Positions 8,845 to 17,437 of a DNA stretch of 64,000 nucleotides are shown piece by piece. Both the position numbers and the translations under genes were made by a program. Origin of the DNA: Pseudomonas graminis (GTDB lineage: Bacteria; Pseudomonadota; Gammaproteobacteria; Pseudomonadales; Pseudomonadaceae). The notes beneath the pieces were generated by a model. It saw only the letters and a program-made list of their open reading frames with translations. It was not told where the DNA came from and did not search any database. The stretch is from contig NZ_SOCR01000002.1 in the NCBI RefSeq assembly GCF_004364335.1, positions 186,001-250,000 of the forward strand. Reading direction: 5' to 3'. Every line of letters starts with the position of its first letter. Positions within the stretch are counted from its first letter, which is position 1.

Positions 8845-8933
8845 GTAGGAGCCGGCTTGCTGGCGAAAGCGTCCGTTCAGGCACTGCAAGGGTGACTGGA
8901 AAACCGGGTTCGCCAGTAAGCCGGCTCCTACAG
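8845..8933. repeat. REP pair of the GTAGGAGCCGGCTTGCTGGCG type
   Basis: Two inverted copies (GTAGGAGCCGGCTTGCTGGC at 8845 and GCCAGTAAGCCGGCTCCTAC near 8912) are separated by about 45 bases. This is a second REP family, distinct from the GGACCGGCTTTAGCCGGGA type. It fills the first part of the 398-base gap between the HDOD and sirtuin genes. Confidence 0.85.
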
Positions 8934-8937
8934 GGTC

Positions 8938-9012
8938 ATGGCGTCAGATGTCTCGCTGCAAAATGTATGGGGCTCACACCGGCCCCTTCCCGGCTGAAGC
9001 CGGTCCTACTAA
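8938..9012. repeat. REP with conserved spacer, copy 2 (tail REP only)
   Basis: The spacer GCGTCAGATG...GCAAAATGTATGG and the tail REP CTTCCCGGCTGAAGCCGGTC match copy 1 at 5042-5136. The head REP is replaced by the end of the preceding REP pair of the other family. Confidence 0.75.
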
Positions 9013-9054
9013 TGGATCGCCTGTACCCAGAGAAAATGAAGGTGACCTCGACTG

Positions 9055-9147
9055 TGGGACCGGCTTTAGCCGGGAATGCGTCAGGCGTCACGCTGCAAAA
9101 TCGAGGGTGGTCACCGGGGCCTCTTCCCGCGTGAAGCCGGGCCTACT
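9055..9147. repeat. REP doublet with conserved spacer, copy 3
   Basis: The head REP GGGACCGGCTTTAGCCGGGA, a spacer beginning GCGTCAGGCG and containing GCTGCAAAATCGAGG, and a diverged tail REP (CTTCCCGCGTGAAGCCGGGC). The layout and spacer match copies 1 and 2. It ends 35 bases before the sirtuin start. Confidence 0.75.
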
Positions 9148-9182
9148 AGTATCAGGGCACAGCGGCTACTGAGGACCTGTGC

Positions 9183-10025
9183 ATGCCGGATGTTCCTGAC
9201 ACCCACGTTGACACCCTGCTGGAATGGATGCACGACCGCTCCTTCGTCGTGCTGACCGGCGCCGGGATCAGCACCTCTTCCGGGATCCCGGATTACCGCG
9301 ACAGCGAGGGCGTGCGGCGCGGTCGGCAGCCGATGATGTTTCAGGAATTCCTCAATGCCCCTGAAGCCCGGCGCCGCTACTGGGCCCGGGCGATGCTCGG
9401 CTGGCCGCGGGTTCGCGTCGCGCAACCCAACGCGGCCCACGAAGCGATTGCGCGCTTGCAGCAGCATGACCTCATCAGCGGCGTCATTACCCAGAATGTC
9501 GACACCTTGCACGACCAGGCCGGCAGTCATGACGTGGTGGAATTGCACGGCAGTCTGCATTGGGTGCTGTGCCTGGACTGCCGCCAGCGCACCGAGCGCG
9601 ACATCATTCAGCTGACCCTGATCGAGCAGAACCCGTATCTGGCGGGCGTCGATGCGGTGCAAGCGCCCGATGGCGATACCCTGCTCGACCCGGCCTTCGA
9701 AGAGCGCTTCCAGGTGCCCCACTGCCCCCACTGCGGTGGCGAGCGAATGAAACCGGACGTTGTGTTTTTTGGCGAGAACGTCGCGCCACCCACGGCGGCC
9801 AAGGCCATGCAGCGGGTGGAAGACGCTCAGGGACTGTTGGTGGTGGGCTCGTCGCTGATGGCGTTCTCGGCGTTTCGCCTGTGCCGCGCCATCAGCGATC
9901 AGGGCAAACCGCTGATCGCGATTAACCTCGGCAAAACACGCGCGGATGAACTGTTGAATCTCAAGATCGAAGCGTCGTGCGAGGTGCTGTTGCCGGCCTT
10001 GGCGAAACGGTTGTTGGAGGCGTAG
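9183..10025 (+). CDS. NAD-dependent protein deacylase, Sir2 family, class II (SIRT4-like)
   Basis: A 280-residue sirtuin. It removes acyl groups from protein lysines using NAD+, giving nicotinamide and O-acyl-ADP-ribose. Seen features are the NAD motif GAGISTSSGIPDYRD near residue 21, TQNVDTLHDQAG near 104, catalytic His in ELHGSLHWV, a zinc site with Cys pairs CLDC and CPHC, and GSSL before the C-terminal Rossmann part. RRYWARAMLGWP and KPDVVFFGENV closely follow mitochondrial SIRT4, so it differs from the CobB type. GAGG lies eight bases before the ATG. It is monocistronic. Confidence 0.9.
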   Translation: MPDVPDTHVDTLLEWMHDRSFVVLTGAGISTSSGIPDYRDSEGVRRGRQPMMFQEFLNAPEARRRYWARAMLGWPRVRVAQPNAAHEAIARLQQHDLISGVITQNVDTLHDQAGSHDVVELHGSLHWVLCLDCRQRTERDIIQLTLIEQNPYLAGVDAVQAPDGDTLLDPAFEERFQVPHCPHCGGERMKPDVVFFGENVAPPTAAKAMQRVEDAQGLLVVGSSLMAFSAFRLCRAISDQGKPLIAINLGKTRADELLNLKIEASCEVLLPALAKRLLEA

Positions 10026-10037
10026 GCATTCAACTCC

Positions 10038-10064
10038 TCTTCGCGGGCAAGCGCGCTCCTGCAG
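10038..10064. repeat. REP-like element
   Basis: CTTCGCGGGCAAGCGCGCTC followed by CTGCAG matches a third common Pseudomonas REP variant (TTCGCGGGCAAGCCCGCTCC type). It lies between the convergent sirtuin and DUF2817 genes. Confidence 0.6.
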
Positions 10065-10098
10065 AAACCCTATCGGCGAATAGCCCGCATTCAGCCAG

Positions 10099-11217
10099 TC
10101 ACCTCTCGACGCTGCGAATCGCCGGCAACGCCGCCAATGCTCTGTCCCACACCTGCCGCGTCCTGACCCACGCCACCTCCTGCCAGTCCGGGTCCGCCGG
10201 ATAGAACTGCTCCAGCAGCCTCTGCTTGATGCGGCGACCCGTCTCGTCCAGCGGATCGCCGTGCAGGTGCAGCCAGTGATCATCCCGCAAATGCCCATGC
10301 ACTTCTGCGCCCGGGTACGTGCCGCATTCAATGACAAACGGCATCAGGTGCACACCCGGCAACGCGTCGAGAAGCATCTGCGAGGTGTAGCCGGTGGACG
10401 TCGCCGCCACACCGGTTTCGCTGACCCGATTGGCGCCGGTGATCAGCGTGAACAGCCACGGCCCGAACAACGCTTTCGCGTCTTCCAGCGCCGGGTAGGC
10501 TGACTCCACAATGCTCATCAGCATCGGATGACCGTAATCCCCGGCGCCGGTGTGCAGGTCGAAACAGCTCACCACCTCGGCGTCCCCCAAGTAATGCCCG
10601 ACGATGCTGCGCAGCGTGCGATTGGACCAGCTCGGCTCACTGCCGCCGAAAAACAGGCCATCGGGGAAAGCGTATTGCCCCGCCTCCACCACCGACATCA
10701 ACCCTGACCAACCCCGCGCGTCGATCGCGGCCTGAAACGACGCATCAGCCTGATCGCGCTTTGGCCCGCGCAACTGCTCGCAGGCATAAATGCTGTGGAC
10801 GTCGGCATAGGCACGGTTGTCCGGCAGCGGCCGGCTGAAGTCCAGGTAGTTGCGGTTCTGATCGAGGTTGTCCTCATTGACCCGGCGCATCCACGCCGTG
10901 CCCCAGGGGTTGATCAGGTGAATCATCAGGATCGCCACACCCTCAGGCAGCGAGCGTGGGTCAAACCCCTCGAGCCAGCGACTCTGGCAATCGGAACCGT
11001 AATAACCCTCCACGCCATGGGTGCCGCTCAGCGCCATCAACACTCGCCGTGCCTGCGGATCGCCGAGCCAGGCGACGTCCGTGGCCAGCGTCTCGCCAAA
11101 AGGCCCCGGCAGCGGGTGGACATACTCGCTCAATTGCGCGCCAGCGGCGGTCGCCGCCGCCATGAAGCGCTCGCGAAGCTGGCGATAACCTGGACGATCA
11201 GGAAAGAATTGGCTCAT
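10099..11217 (-). CDS. DUF2817 / M14-like metallopeptidase family protein
   Basis: A 372-residue protein. The ATG at 11217 is preferred (GGAG eight bases upstream); a longer frame adds a Cys-rich stretch unlike the family. GTHGVEGYYGS near residue 70 gives the His-x-x-Glu pair, HLINPWGTAWMRRVNEDNLD and NRNYLDF follow, and a later DLHTGAG supplies another His. These are the zinc carboxypeptidase-like features of DUF2817 (PF10994). It probably hydrolyses an amide in the cytoplasm, as no signal peptide is seen. The substrate is unknown. It is divergent from the tonB operon leader region. Confidence 0.8.
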   Translation of the reverse strand: MSQFFPDRPGYRQLRERFMAAATAAGAQLSEYVHPLPGPFGETLATDVAWLGDPQARRVLMALSGTHGVEGYYGSDCQSRWLEGFDPRSLPEGVAILMIHLINPWGTAWMRRVNEDNLDQNRNYLDFSRPLPDNRAYADVHSIYACEQLRGPKRDQADASFQAAIDARGWSGLMSVVEAGQYAFPDGLFFGGSEPSWSNRTLRSIVGHYLGDAEVVSCFDLHTGAGDYGHPMLMSIVESAYPALEDAKALFGPWLFTLITGANRVSETGVAATSTGYTSQMLLDALPGVHLMPFVIECGTYPGAEVHGHLRDDHWLHLHGDPLDETGRRIKQRLLEQFYPADPDWQEVAWVRTRQVWDRALAALPAIRSVER

Positions 11218-11807
11218 TGATGCGCTCCAAAGGGGGTAACACCGCACGTACAGCCGCCTACCAGACAGCCCGAACGCCGCGCAAAAAGGACACTGCGTCA
11301 AAAATGTTACAACCGGACACGTTTTGGCACACTTCTTTCTAGTGTTTCTCTTGTGGAACGTCAGTACCACGAAACGCTTCGCGTCCAGCCCTGGCTGACG
11401 TGAGTCTACGCTGCCAAACGGTGCGCACCACGCACCCGTGTGCAGGAACCGGACACTACCCCGTCCGAAACAGTGCAGGACGCCGACCAGAAGTCTGGCG
11501 TCCGTCGATAAGGAATTCGATTCGTGCCACCCATGCGCCCTTCACATCCGATCCGCCCACGCCGCGCCTTGCCTTTTCCGCTGCACGCATCCGTCAGCGA
11601 GCCTGCCATCCGCCCCATCTCCCTTCAGCGCTCCGGCTGAAACGCAGCGCCAGCTCGTCGCAGTGCCCGACATTTATTTTGATGTACATGGCTGTCGCTT
11701 TTATAGCGATCCGGTGGCCACTTTTTATTGTTCCTGTTCGGCACAGGTGCGCCTGCCCAATAACATTCTTAATAAACAGCGGGATCGCGCGGTGTTGATC
11801 CACACAC

Positions 11808-11836
11808 ACTAAAAATCGTCACTGATCATTTTTAGT
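11808..11836. promoter_or_regulatory. Nine-base inverted repeat, candidate operator
   Basis: ACTAAAAAT and ATTTTTAGT are perfect inverted arms around an 11-base spacer. The AT-rich arms and the absence of a T-run after a GC stem argue for a protein-binding dyad over a terminator. It lies about 580 bases before tonB. Confidence 0.35.
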
Positions 11837-12324
11837 AAGTGCGCCCCAACGATAACGACTCTTCACGCTCTGACCGACAAGTCACACTTTCAGGACATAC
11901 CACAATGATCACTTGAACACTCACGCACCAACTTGCACCCACTTAATCACGTTTGGTGCAGCGCACTTCTGATTGAATCGGAACAGGTCACCGTGCCAAC
12001 ACGCGGTGAACCTGACTGGATAGGTTCGCCCCCTGGTTCAGCAACTTACCCTGCCTCCCTAGAGCGAACAGACCCAGACCTGAGCAAATTCGCTAAAAAG
12101 TTACAGGAATGCGACATCGGCACACCCCTGCCCAAAAACAGCGGGATAGAGCCTTACGCTGGCATAGCGGTTGCAATAGCGATGATCGTTACGTAGTCAT
12201 TCTGAAATAAAGACGTACTTCTTCGTACTCAACAAGAAATCAGGGACCTGCAATGTCGTCTCCATAACCCAGGCTGCAACGGCAGTTATAAGAGTGGTTC
12301 TTCAACGACCTGCTCCCCCGGCCT

Positions 12325-12343
12325 CGTGCTTTGCGAAAGCACG
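12325..12343 (+). promoter_or_regulatory. Leader hairpin upstream of tonB
   Basis: CGTGCTTT, loop GCG, AAAGCACG: an eight-base perfect stem 72 bases before the tonB start. No T-run follows, so it is not a simple terminator. It could stabilise the mRNA or be part of a larger regulatory structure. Confidence 0.35.
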
Positions 12344-12415
12344 GACGTCAACTTCAAACAGGGTGACTTGTTTGAACGGACCCTTATTGCCCTTCAACCA
12401 CCCGAGGGAGCTTTA

Positions 12416-13261
12416 ATGAATGACGCGGTAAAAGCGAAAGCCATACCTGACCCGGCTCCGGACGCACTGTCCATGGCCTGGCCACGTATTCCTTTCAAGG
12501 AAAATACGTCGCGCCCTGGTGAACTAAGCCGCACGCACGTGTTGATATTGATTGCCGCCTCGGTCCTTATTCACGGCGGCATCTGGTGGTATATGCAGAC
12601 CGCCAAAGCCGACGTCCCGGAAGTTGCGCCGCAAGTGCCCGAGATGACCGTGGAACTGACCAGCCCGACGCCGCCAACTCCGGAGCCGCCACCCCCGCCG
12701 CCCCCGCCCGAGCCGCCGCCACCTCCACCGCCGCCTGAACCGGAGCAACCGGTCGAGGACCCCGACGCCGCCAAGCCGCCGCCCAAACCGGTGGAAAAGC
12801 CTGTCGAGAAGCCGAAGGTCGAGAAGCCCAAGCCGGTCAAGAAACCCGAACCGGTGAAAAAGCCGACACCGCCCGCGCCGGCTGCACCCGCTGCGCCGAG
12901 TCCGCCTGTGCCCGCCGCACCATCGCCCTCGCCCGCCCCACCGGCCCCGTCTGCTGCACCGGCGGCACCGGTCAAGGAATCGGCGGCGATTTCCGGGCTC
13001 GCCAGCCTGGGCAACCCGCCACCGGAATACCCCGGCGCGGCGCTGCGCAAGGGCATGGAAGGCCGCGTGATCCTGCGCATCAAGGTGCTGCCCAACGGCC
13101 GCGCCGGCACGGTCGAGGTGACCAAATCCAGTGGCAAGCAGGTGCTGGACGATGCGGCGGTGGAGACGGTGCGCAACTGGAAGTTTATTCCGGCCAAGCG
13201 CGGCGACACGCCGATCGAAGGCTTCGCGACGCAAACCATCGACTTCAAGCTGCCCGAATGA
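12416..13261 (+). CDS. tonB: Energy transducer TonB
   Basis: A 281-residue inner-membrane protein that carries proton-motive energy to outer-membrane receptors. Order of parts: a cytoplasmic segment of about 40 residues, one membrane anchor (VLILIAASVLIHGGIWWYM, 42-60), a long Pro-rich rod (about 80-185, with runs of Pro-Glu and Lys-Pro repeats) and a C-terminal TonB domain (PPEYPGAALRKGMEGRVILR to the end). The ATG at 12416 has GAGGGAG six bases upstream. It heads an operon with exbB, exbD and a TonB-dependent receptor, so it is probably dedicated to that receptor. Confidence 0.93.
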   Translation: MNDAVKAKAIPDPAPDALSMAWPRIPFKENTSRPGELSRTHVLILIAASVLIHGGIWWYMQTAKADVPEVAPQVPEMTVELTSPTPPTPEPPPPPPPPEPPPPPPPPEPEQPVEDPDAAKPPPKPVEKPVEKPKVEKPKPVKKPEPVKKPTPPAPAAPAAPSPPVPAAPSPSPAPPAPSAAPAAPVKESAAISGLASLGNPPPEYPGAALRKGMEGRVILRIKVLPNGRAGTVEVTKSSGKQVLDDAAVETVRNWKFIPAKRGDTPIEGFATQTIDFKLPE

Positions 13262-13313
13262 ACCCGGTCAGCCCATCAACAACAACTCTTTATATAGCGG
13301 GTGAGGTGTAACC

Positions 13314-14021
13314 ATGAACGAATCGATCTCTTCGATGATTGTCCCCGGCGTACTCTGGGCGCTGGTGGTGTTTTCAGTGCTGAGCTGGGGACTGTTGCTG
13401 ATCAAATCCGCACAGTACTTACGCTTAAAGACCCAGAACAAACAGTTCACCAAAGCCTTCTGGGCGGCGCCGGATCTGCTCACCGCCGCCGAGCATTCCA
13501 GCCAATACCCGGGCTCACTGGCACGCATCGCCAACAGCGGTTTCGAAGCGATGGCGGTGGACGATACGCCGCGTAACACCCAGCAGCTCGCCCACACCAT
13601 CAACCGCTCCGACCGCCTGGAGCGGAACCTGCGGCAGCAGATCCAGAAAGAACGCCGTGCACTGGAAGCCGGTCAGGCCATCCTCGCCAGTATTGGCAGC
13701 ACGGCGCCGTTCATCGGCCTGTTCGGTACCGTCTGGGGAATCATGGAAGCGCTGCAAAGCATCGGCGCCAGCGGTTCGGCCAGCCTGGAAACCGTGGCCG
13801 GCCCCATCGGTCACGCCCTGATTGCCACCGGTGTCGGCATCGCCGTCGCGGTCCCGGCGGTGCTGATCTACAACTTCTTCCTGCGCCGCCTCAAGCTCGC
13901 CGTCGCTGACATGGATGATTTCGCCCATGACTTCGACGCCCTCGCCCAGCGCAGCGCCTTCGCCATCAACCGTCAGGCCATCGCCAGCAAGCACAGCCAG
14001 GCTGTGCGGGAGGCGAGCTGA
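13314..14021 (+). CDS. exbB: ExbB/TolQ/MotA proton channel protein
   Basis: A 235-residue inner-membrane protein with three membrane segments (about 8-30, 120-145, 160-190). The conserved core GSTAPFIGLFGTVWGIMEAL and the third helix GHALIATGVGIAVAVPAVLI identify the ExbB/TolQ family. With ExbD it forms the proton-driven motor that energises TonB. GAGGTG lies six bases before ATG 13314. Its stop shares one base with the exbD start, so the two are translationally coupled. Confidence 0.93.
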   Translation: MNESISSMIVPGVLWALVVFSVLSWGLLLIKSAQYLRLKTQNKQFTKAFWAAPDLLTAAEHSSQYPGSLARIANSGFEAMAVDDTPRNTQQLAHTINRSDRLERNLRQQIQKERRALEAGQAILASIGSTAPFIGLFGTVWGIMEALQSIGASGSASLETVAGPIGHALIATGVGIAVAVPAVLIYNFFLRRLKLAVADMDDFAHDFDALAQRSAFAINRQAIASKHSQAVREAS

Positions 14022-14422
14022 TGTCGTTCTCCACCCAAGACAGCGATGAAGTGCTCAGCGAAATGAACGTCACGCCGCTGGTGGACGTGATGCTCGTGCT
14101 GCTGGTGGTGTTCATCGTCACCGCGCCGCTGATGACCAACGCGATCAAGGTCAACCTGCCGAAGACCGACGCCGTCGCTCCCGCTGACAAAAAAGACCCG
14201 GTGGTCGTCAGCGTCGACCAGGACGGCAAGTTCTACCTGGCCAAATCCGAAGTCGCGCCGGAATCTCTCGAGCTCAGCCTCAAGGACGTCAAGGCCAAGG
14301 ACCCGGAGGTGCGCGTGCAATTGCAGGCCGACACCAACGTCAACTACGGCCAGGTGGCCAAGGCGATGGCGTCGATCGAGCGCTCCGGCATCACCAAAAT
14401 TTCAGTGATGACATCCAAATGA
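14021..14422 (+). CDS. exbD: ExbD/TolR family protein
   Basis: A 133-residue protein with one N-terminal membrane helix (PLVDVMLVLLVVFIVTAPLM, about 19-38) that holds the family Asp needed for proton flow, followed by a periplasmic domain. It forms the TonB motor with ExbB. It overlaps exbB by one base and precedes the TonB-dependent receptor by 216 bases. That gap contains a GC hairpin (CCGGGG/CCCCGG at 14511-14527) without a T-run. Confidence 0.93.
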   Translation: MSFSTQDSDEVLSEMNVTPLVDVMLVLLVVFIVTAPLMTNAIKVNLPKTDAVAPADKKDPVVVSVDQDGKFYLAKSEVAPESLELSLKDVKAKDPEVRVQLQADTNVNYGQVAKAMASIERSGITKISVMTSK

Positions 14423-14638
14423 CCGGCCCATGACCCGCACCTGATCTGCACCTGAAGCAGGCGCCGCACCCGCTGCGGCCCTGCACACCCTACTCCCGAT
14501 TCAACGCCGTCCGGGGTTTTGCCCCGGAGGGGAGCGGCTTGCTTGAAATAAGGAAATTCCCGACCGCCATCACCGCGTCGGAGCAACGAGGGCTCACAAG
14601 GCCATTTCAATAACATCTGGAATAAGTCGGAAACTACC

Positions 14639-17377
14639 ATGCTGATGAGCTTTCCCGGTTTTACCCTCAAGCCCCTTGTTGTTGCCGTACAACGCCACCC
14701 CCGTGCGCTGATCTGCGCACTGGCGGTCGGCATGAGCCCGGCCTATGGCGCCGACAGCACGGACAGCGCCGCCGATGCCGCGACCGGCAGTGAGGCCGCT
14801 GTCCCCGCCGCGGCGGTGGCGGCTGCGCCGGCGACCACTCAGCTCAAACGGGTGGAAGTGACCGGTTCGGCCGTGCGCCGGGCTGACGCCGAAACCGCCG
14901 TGCCGGTGACCATCCTGCGCGCCGACGAGCTGAAGAAACAGGGTGTGACGACCACCGAGCAGATGGTTCAGCGCATCACCGGCAGCCAGTCGATGATGAA
15001 CAGCGCAGGCTCGGTCGGCGCCTCCACCGGTGGCGCGTCCTATGCCGACATGCGCGGGATCGGCGCCAACAAAACCCTGATCCTGCTCAACGGCCGTCGT
15101 CTGGCCAATAACGCCTTGTCCGGCGTCGGCACGCCCAACGGCAGCGCCATCGACCTGAACATGATTCCGTTCGCCGCCATCGACCGCATCGAAGTGCTGC
15201 GCGACGGTGCCTCGGCGCTGTACGGCACCGACGCCATCGGCGGCGTGATCAACTTCATCACCAAGAAATCCCTGACCGACGGCACCCTGAGCCTCGGCGG
15301 CGACACCCCGACCGCCAGCGGTGGCGGCGCCAGCAAAGACGTCAGCGCCAGCTGGGGTTTCGGCGATCTGGACGAAGACCGCTTCAACGTCATGGGCGTG
15401 TTCAACTACAACAAGCAGCAGAACCTCGACGCCAACGACCGCTCCTTCGACAAGGATTACGTCCCGGGCCGCGGCCTCAACCAGACCTCGGGCACCGCTT
15501 ATCCTGGCAACTACTATCAGGGCAACAACAGCACCAACCCCCTCGCGCCCAACTGCGCCGGACCGGGTCTGGTGAGCGTGAACGGGCTGTGCCGGTTCAG
15601 CACCCGCGATTACATCGACCTGGTGCCGCAGACCGAGAAGACCTCGTTTTTCGGTCGCGCCACCGGCAAGCTGGCGGAAGACCATAACGTCAGCCTCGAA
15701 TACTTCTTTGCCCGCAACAACAACGCCACCAGCATCGGCCCGGCGCCGTTGACCGGCCTGAGCATCGACCCGTCTTCCCCGTATTACCCCGGCAATGGCA
15801 TTACCCCAGGCCCGAACAACTTCGCCCTCGACCCGACTCAGCCGGTGGACACCGCCTGGCGTGAGACGGCCGCCGGCCCCCGTGGCAGCAAGGACCAGAA
15901 CACCAACCAGCGCCTGCTGCTGACCTTCGACGGCACCGTCGGCGGCTGGGATTACAACCTCGGCGCCAACTACAACCAGAGCAAGGTCGTTTCCAGCGTG
16001 ACCTCGGGTTACGCCAGTGACGCCGCCCTCAAGGCGGGCCTGGCCAGCGGACTGCTCAACCCGTTCGGCGCGCAATCGGCAGCGGGTCAGCAGTACATCG
16101 ACGACGCCGCGTACCACGGCGAATACTCCACCGCCGTCGGTCGCGTCTACGGGGTGGACGGACGTATCAGCCGCGAGATCGGCAACTGGTTCGGTGCCGG
16201 TGAATCCGGCCTTGCACTGGGCGGCGAATACCGCAAGGAAAAACTGCACCAGAACTACGAGGACTTCGTCGACGACATCGACAGCCTGGGCCTCGATTCG
16301 GCCGGCTCGGTGTCCGGCGATCGCAGCGTCAAGGCCGAATACGCCGAGCTGAACGTCCCCGTGATCGACAGCCTGGAACTGACCGCTGCCGTGCGTCACG
16401 ACAAATACAGCGACTTCGGCAGCACCACCAACCCGAAATACTCGTTCCGCTTCCAGCCGTTCAAAGAGCTGGTCATGCGCGGCGCGTACAGCGAAGGCTT
16501 CCGTGCGCCGTCGCTGTACGAGCTGTATGCCCCGCAAAGCCTGGCCTACAGCCAGGGTTACTACGATGACCCGACGCTGTGCGCGGGCGGTACCGTGCAA
16601 CCGGGCGGTCAGGCCGGTCGCGACTGTAATCAGCAGTTCCTCAATCGCAGCGGTGGCAACGCGAATCTGTCCCCGGAGAAAGCCCGCAACGTCACCCTGG
16701 GCTTCGTTTATCAGCCGATGAACAACCTTTCCATGGGCCTGGATTTCTGGTGGATTCACATCTCCAACCAGATCCAGTCGTTTCCTGAATCCACCGTGTT
16801 CGATCAGGCCGACCTGTACGGCGACCGTATCATCCGCAACGCCGACGGCTCCATCGCCAACATCGTCACCGGCAACTCCAACCTGGGCATCGTCAAGACC
16901 AACGGTGTCGACGTGACCCTGGACTACCGCTTCCCGAACACGCCGTATGGCCAGTTCGGTCTGGGGCTGACCGGGACCTACGTCAATCGCTACGACTTCC
17001 AGAACATCATCGACGGTCCGTACACCGACAAGGTCGGCGACTTCCAGGGTGATGGCGTGATTGCGCGCTGGAAACACGTGTTGATCGGCAGCTGGACCCT
17101 GGGCGACAGCCGTGCGTCGCTGACCAACCGCTTCACCAGCGGCTACAACGACTACGACCGCAGCACCAACGGCACCGTACCGTCGTACTCGCTGTGGGAC
17201 CTGTCCGTGGGCCACACCTTCGAGAAGGTGCTGGACGTCGATGCCGGCGTGCGCAACCTGTTCGACCGCGACCCGCCGTTCACCAACCAGGCCTACAACT
17301 TCCAGTCCGGCTATGACCCTCGTTACGCCGATCCACTGGGCCGCACGCTGTTCGCGCGGGCGACGTATCACTTCTAA
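14639..17377 (+). CDS. TonB-dependent outer-membrane receptor
   Basis: A 912-residue receptor. The N-terminus has a signal peptide (cleavage near SPAYGA) and an Ala-rich linker, then a TonB-box-like VEVTG near residue 78. The plug domain runs about 85-205 (MRGIGANKTLILLNGRRL, then IDRIEVLRDGASALYGTDAI and GGVINFITKK). The rest is the 22-strand barrel ending in the outer-membrane signature ...ATYHF. The type is close to receptors of Xanthomonas and Stenotrophomonas for unknown or peptide substrates rather than classical siderophore receptors; no siderophore genes are nearby. Position between its own TonB/ExbBD and a peptide ABC importer suggests a peptide-like ligand. Confidence 0.92.
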   Translation: MLMSFPGFTLKPLVVAVQRHPRALICALAVGMSPAYGADSTDSAADAATGSEAAVPAAAVAAAPATTQLKRVEVTGSAVRRADAETAVPVTILRADELKKQGVTTTEQMVQRITGSQSMMNSAGSVGASTGGASYADMRGIGANKTLILLNGRRLANNALSGVGTPNGSAIDLNMIPFAAIDRIEVLRDGASALYGTDAIGGVINFITKKSLTDGTLSLGGDTPTASGGGASKDVSASWGFGDLDEDRFNVMGVFNYNKQQNLDANDRSFDKDYVPGRGLNQTSGTAYPGNYYQGNNSTNPLAPNCAGPGLVSVNGLCRFSTRDYIDLVPQTEKTSFFGRATGKLAEDHNVSLEYFFARNNNATSIGPAPLTGLSIDPSSPYYPGNGITPGPNNFALDPTQPVDTAWRETAAGPRGSKDQNTNQRLLLTFDGTVGGWDYNLGANYNQSKVVSSVTSGYASDAALKAGLASGLLNPFGAQSAAGQQYIDDAAYHGEYSTAVGRVYGVDGRISREIGNWFGAGESGLALGGEYRKEKLHQNYEDFVDDIDSLGLDSAGSVSGDRSVKAEYAELNVPVIDSLELTAAVRHDKYSDFGSTTNPKYSFRFQPFKELVMRGAYSEGFRAPSLYELYAPQSLAYSQGYYDDPTLCAGGTVQPGGQAGRDCNQQFLNRSGGNANLSPEKARNVTLGFVYQPMNNLSMGLDFWWIHISNQIQSFPESTVFDQADLYGDRIIRNADGSIANIVTGNSNLGIVKTNGVDVTLDYRFPNTPYGQFGLGLTGTYVNRYDFQNIIDGPYTDKVGDFQGDGVIARWKHVLIGSWTLGDSRASLTNRFTSGYNDYDRSTNGTVPSYSLWDLSVGHTFEKVLDVDAGVRNLFDRDPPFTNQAYNFQSGYDPRYADPLGRTLFARATYHF

Positions 17378-17389
17378 GCGCTGATGCCT

Positions 17390-17413
17390 GACGCGCTGCT
17401 GCTTCGGCGCGTC
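17390..17413 (+). promoter_or_regulatory. Intercistronic hairpin between receptor gene and yejA
   Basis: GACGCGC and GCGCGTC are perfect seven-base arms around a ten-base loop, 12 bases after the receptor stop. No T-run follows. Such structures often protect the upstream mRNA, which would fit separate levels of receptor and ABC parts. It could also act as a weak terminator. Confidence 0.4.
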
Positions 17414-17437
17414 GGGCTGCTCACAAGGATTGTCCGC

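Larger units (their letters stand above)
11218..12415. other. 1.2-kb non-coding leader before the tonB operon
   Basis: No frame here has convincing coding character on either strand. GC falls from about 11,640 onward compared with the flanking genes. Structures seen: a seven-base inverted repeat GGACGCC/GGCGTCC at 11478-11503, a nine-base inverted repeat ACTAAAAAT/ATTTTTAGT at 11808-11836, and a perfect hairpin CGTGCTTT-GCG-AAAGCACG at 12325-12343. A short segment CCTGCCCAA.AACAGCGGGAT occurs twice, near 11755 and 12128. No Fur-box-like sequence was found by eye. It may hold the promoter and a structured leader of the import operon, or a small RNA. Confidence 0.5.

Noticed and set aside
8845-9147. 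Spaced palindromes as a CRISPR array
   Set aside because: The repeats are imperfect inverted REP palindromes with unequal spacing and conserved spacers; no cas genes are present.
11933-12196. 87-residue ORF in the leader before tonB
   Set aside because: No ribosome binding site, poor codon pattern and no family; kept only as part of the leader region.
14511-14527. GC hairpin between exbD and the receptor gene as a terminator
   Set aside because: No T-run follows and the next gene clearly belongs with the system; more likely an mRNA stability element.
14594-17371. 925-codon open frame antisense to the TonB-dependent receptor
   Set aside because: The plus-strand receptor has clear motifs over its whole length. 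The antisense frame is Val/Ala/Gly/Arg-rich without recognisable domains, as expected from high-GC codon bias.
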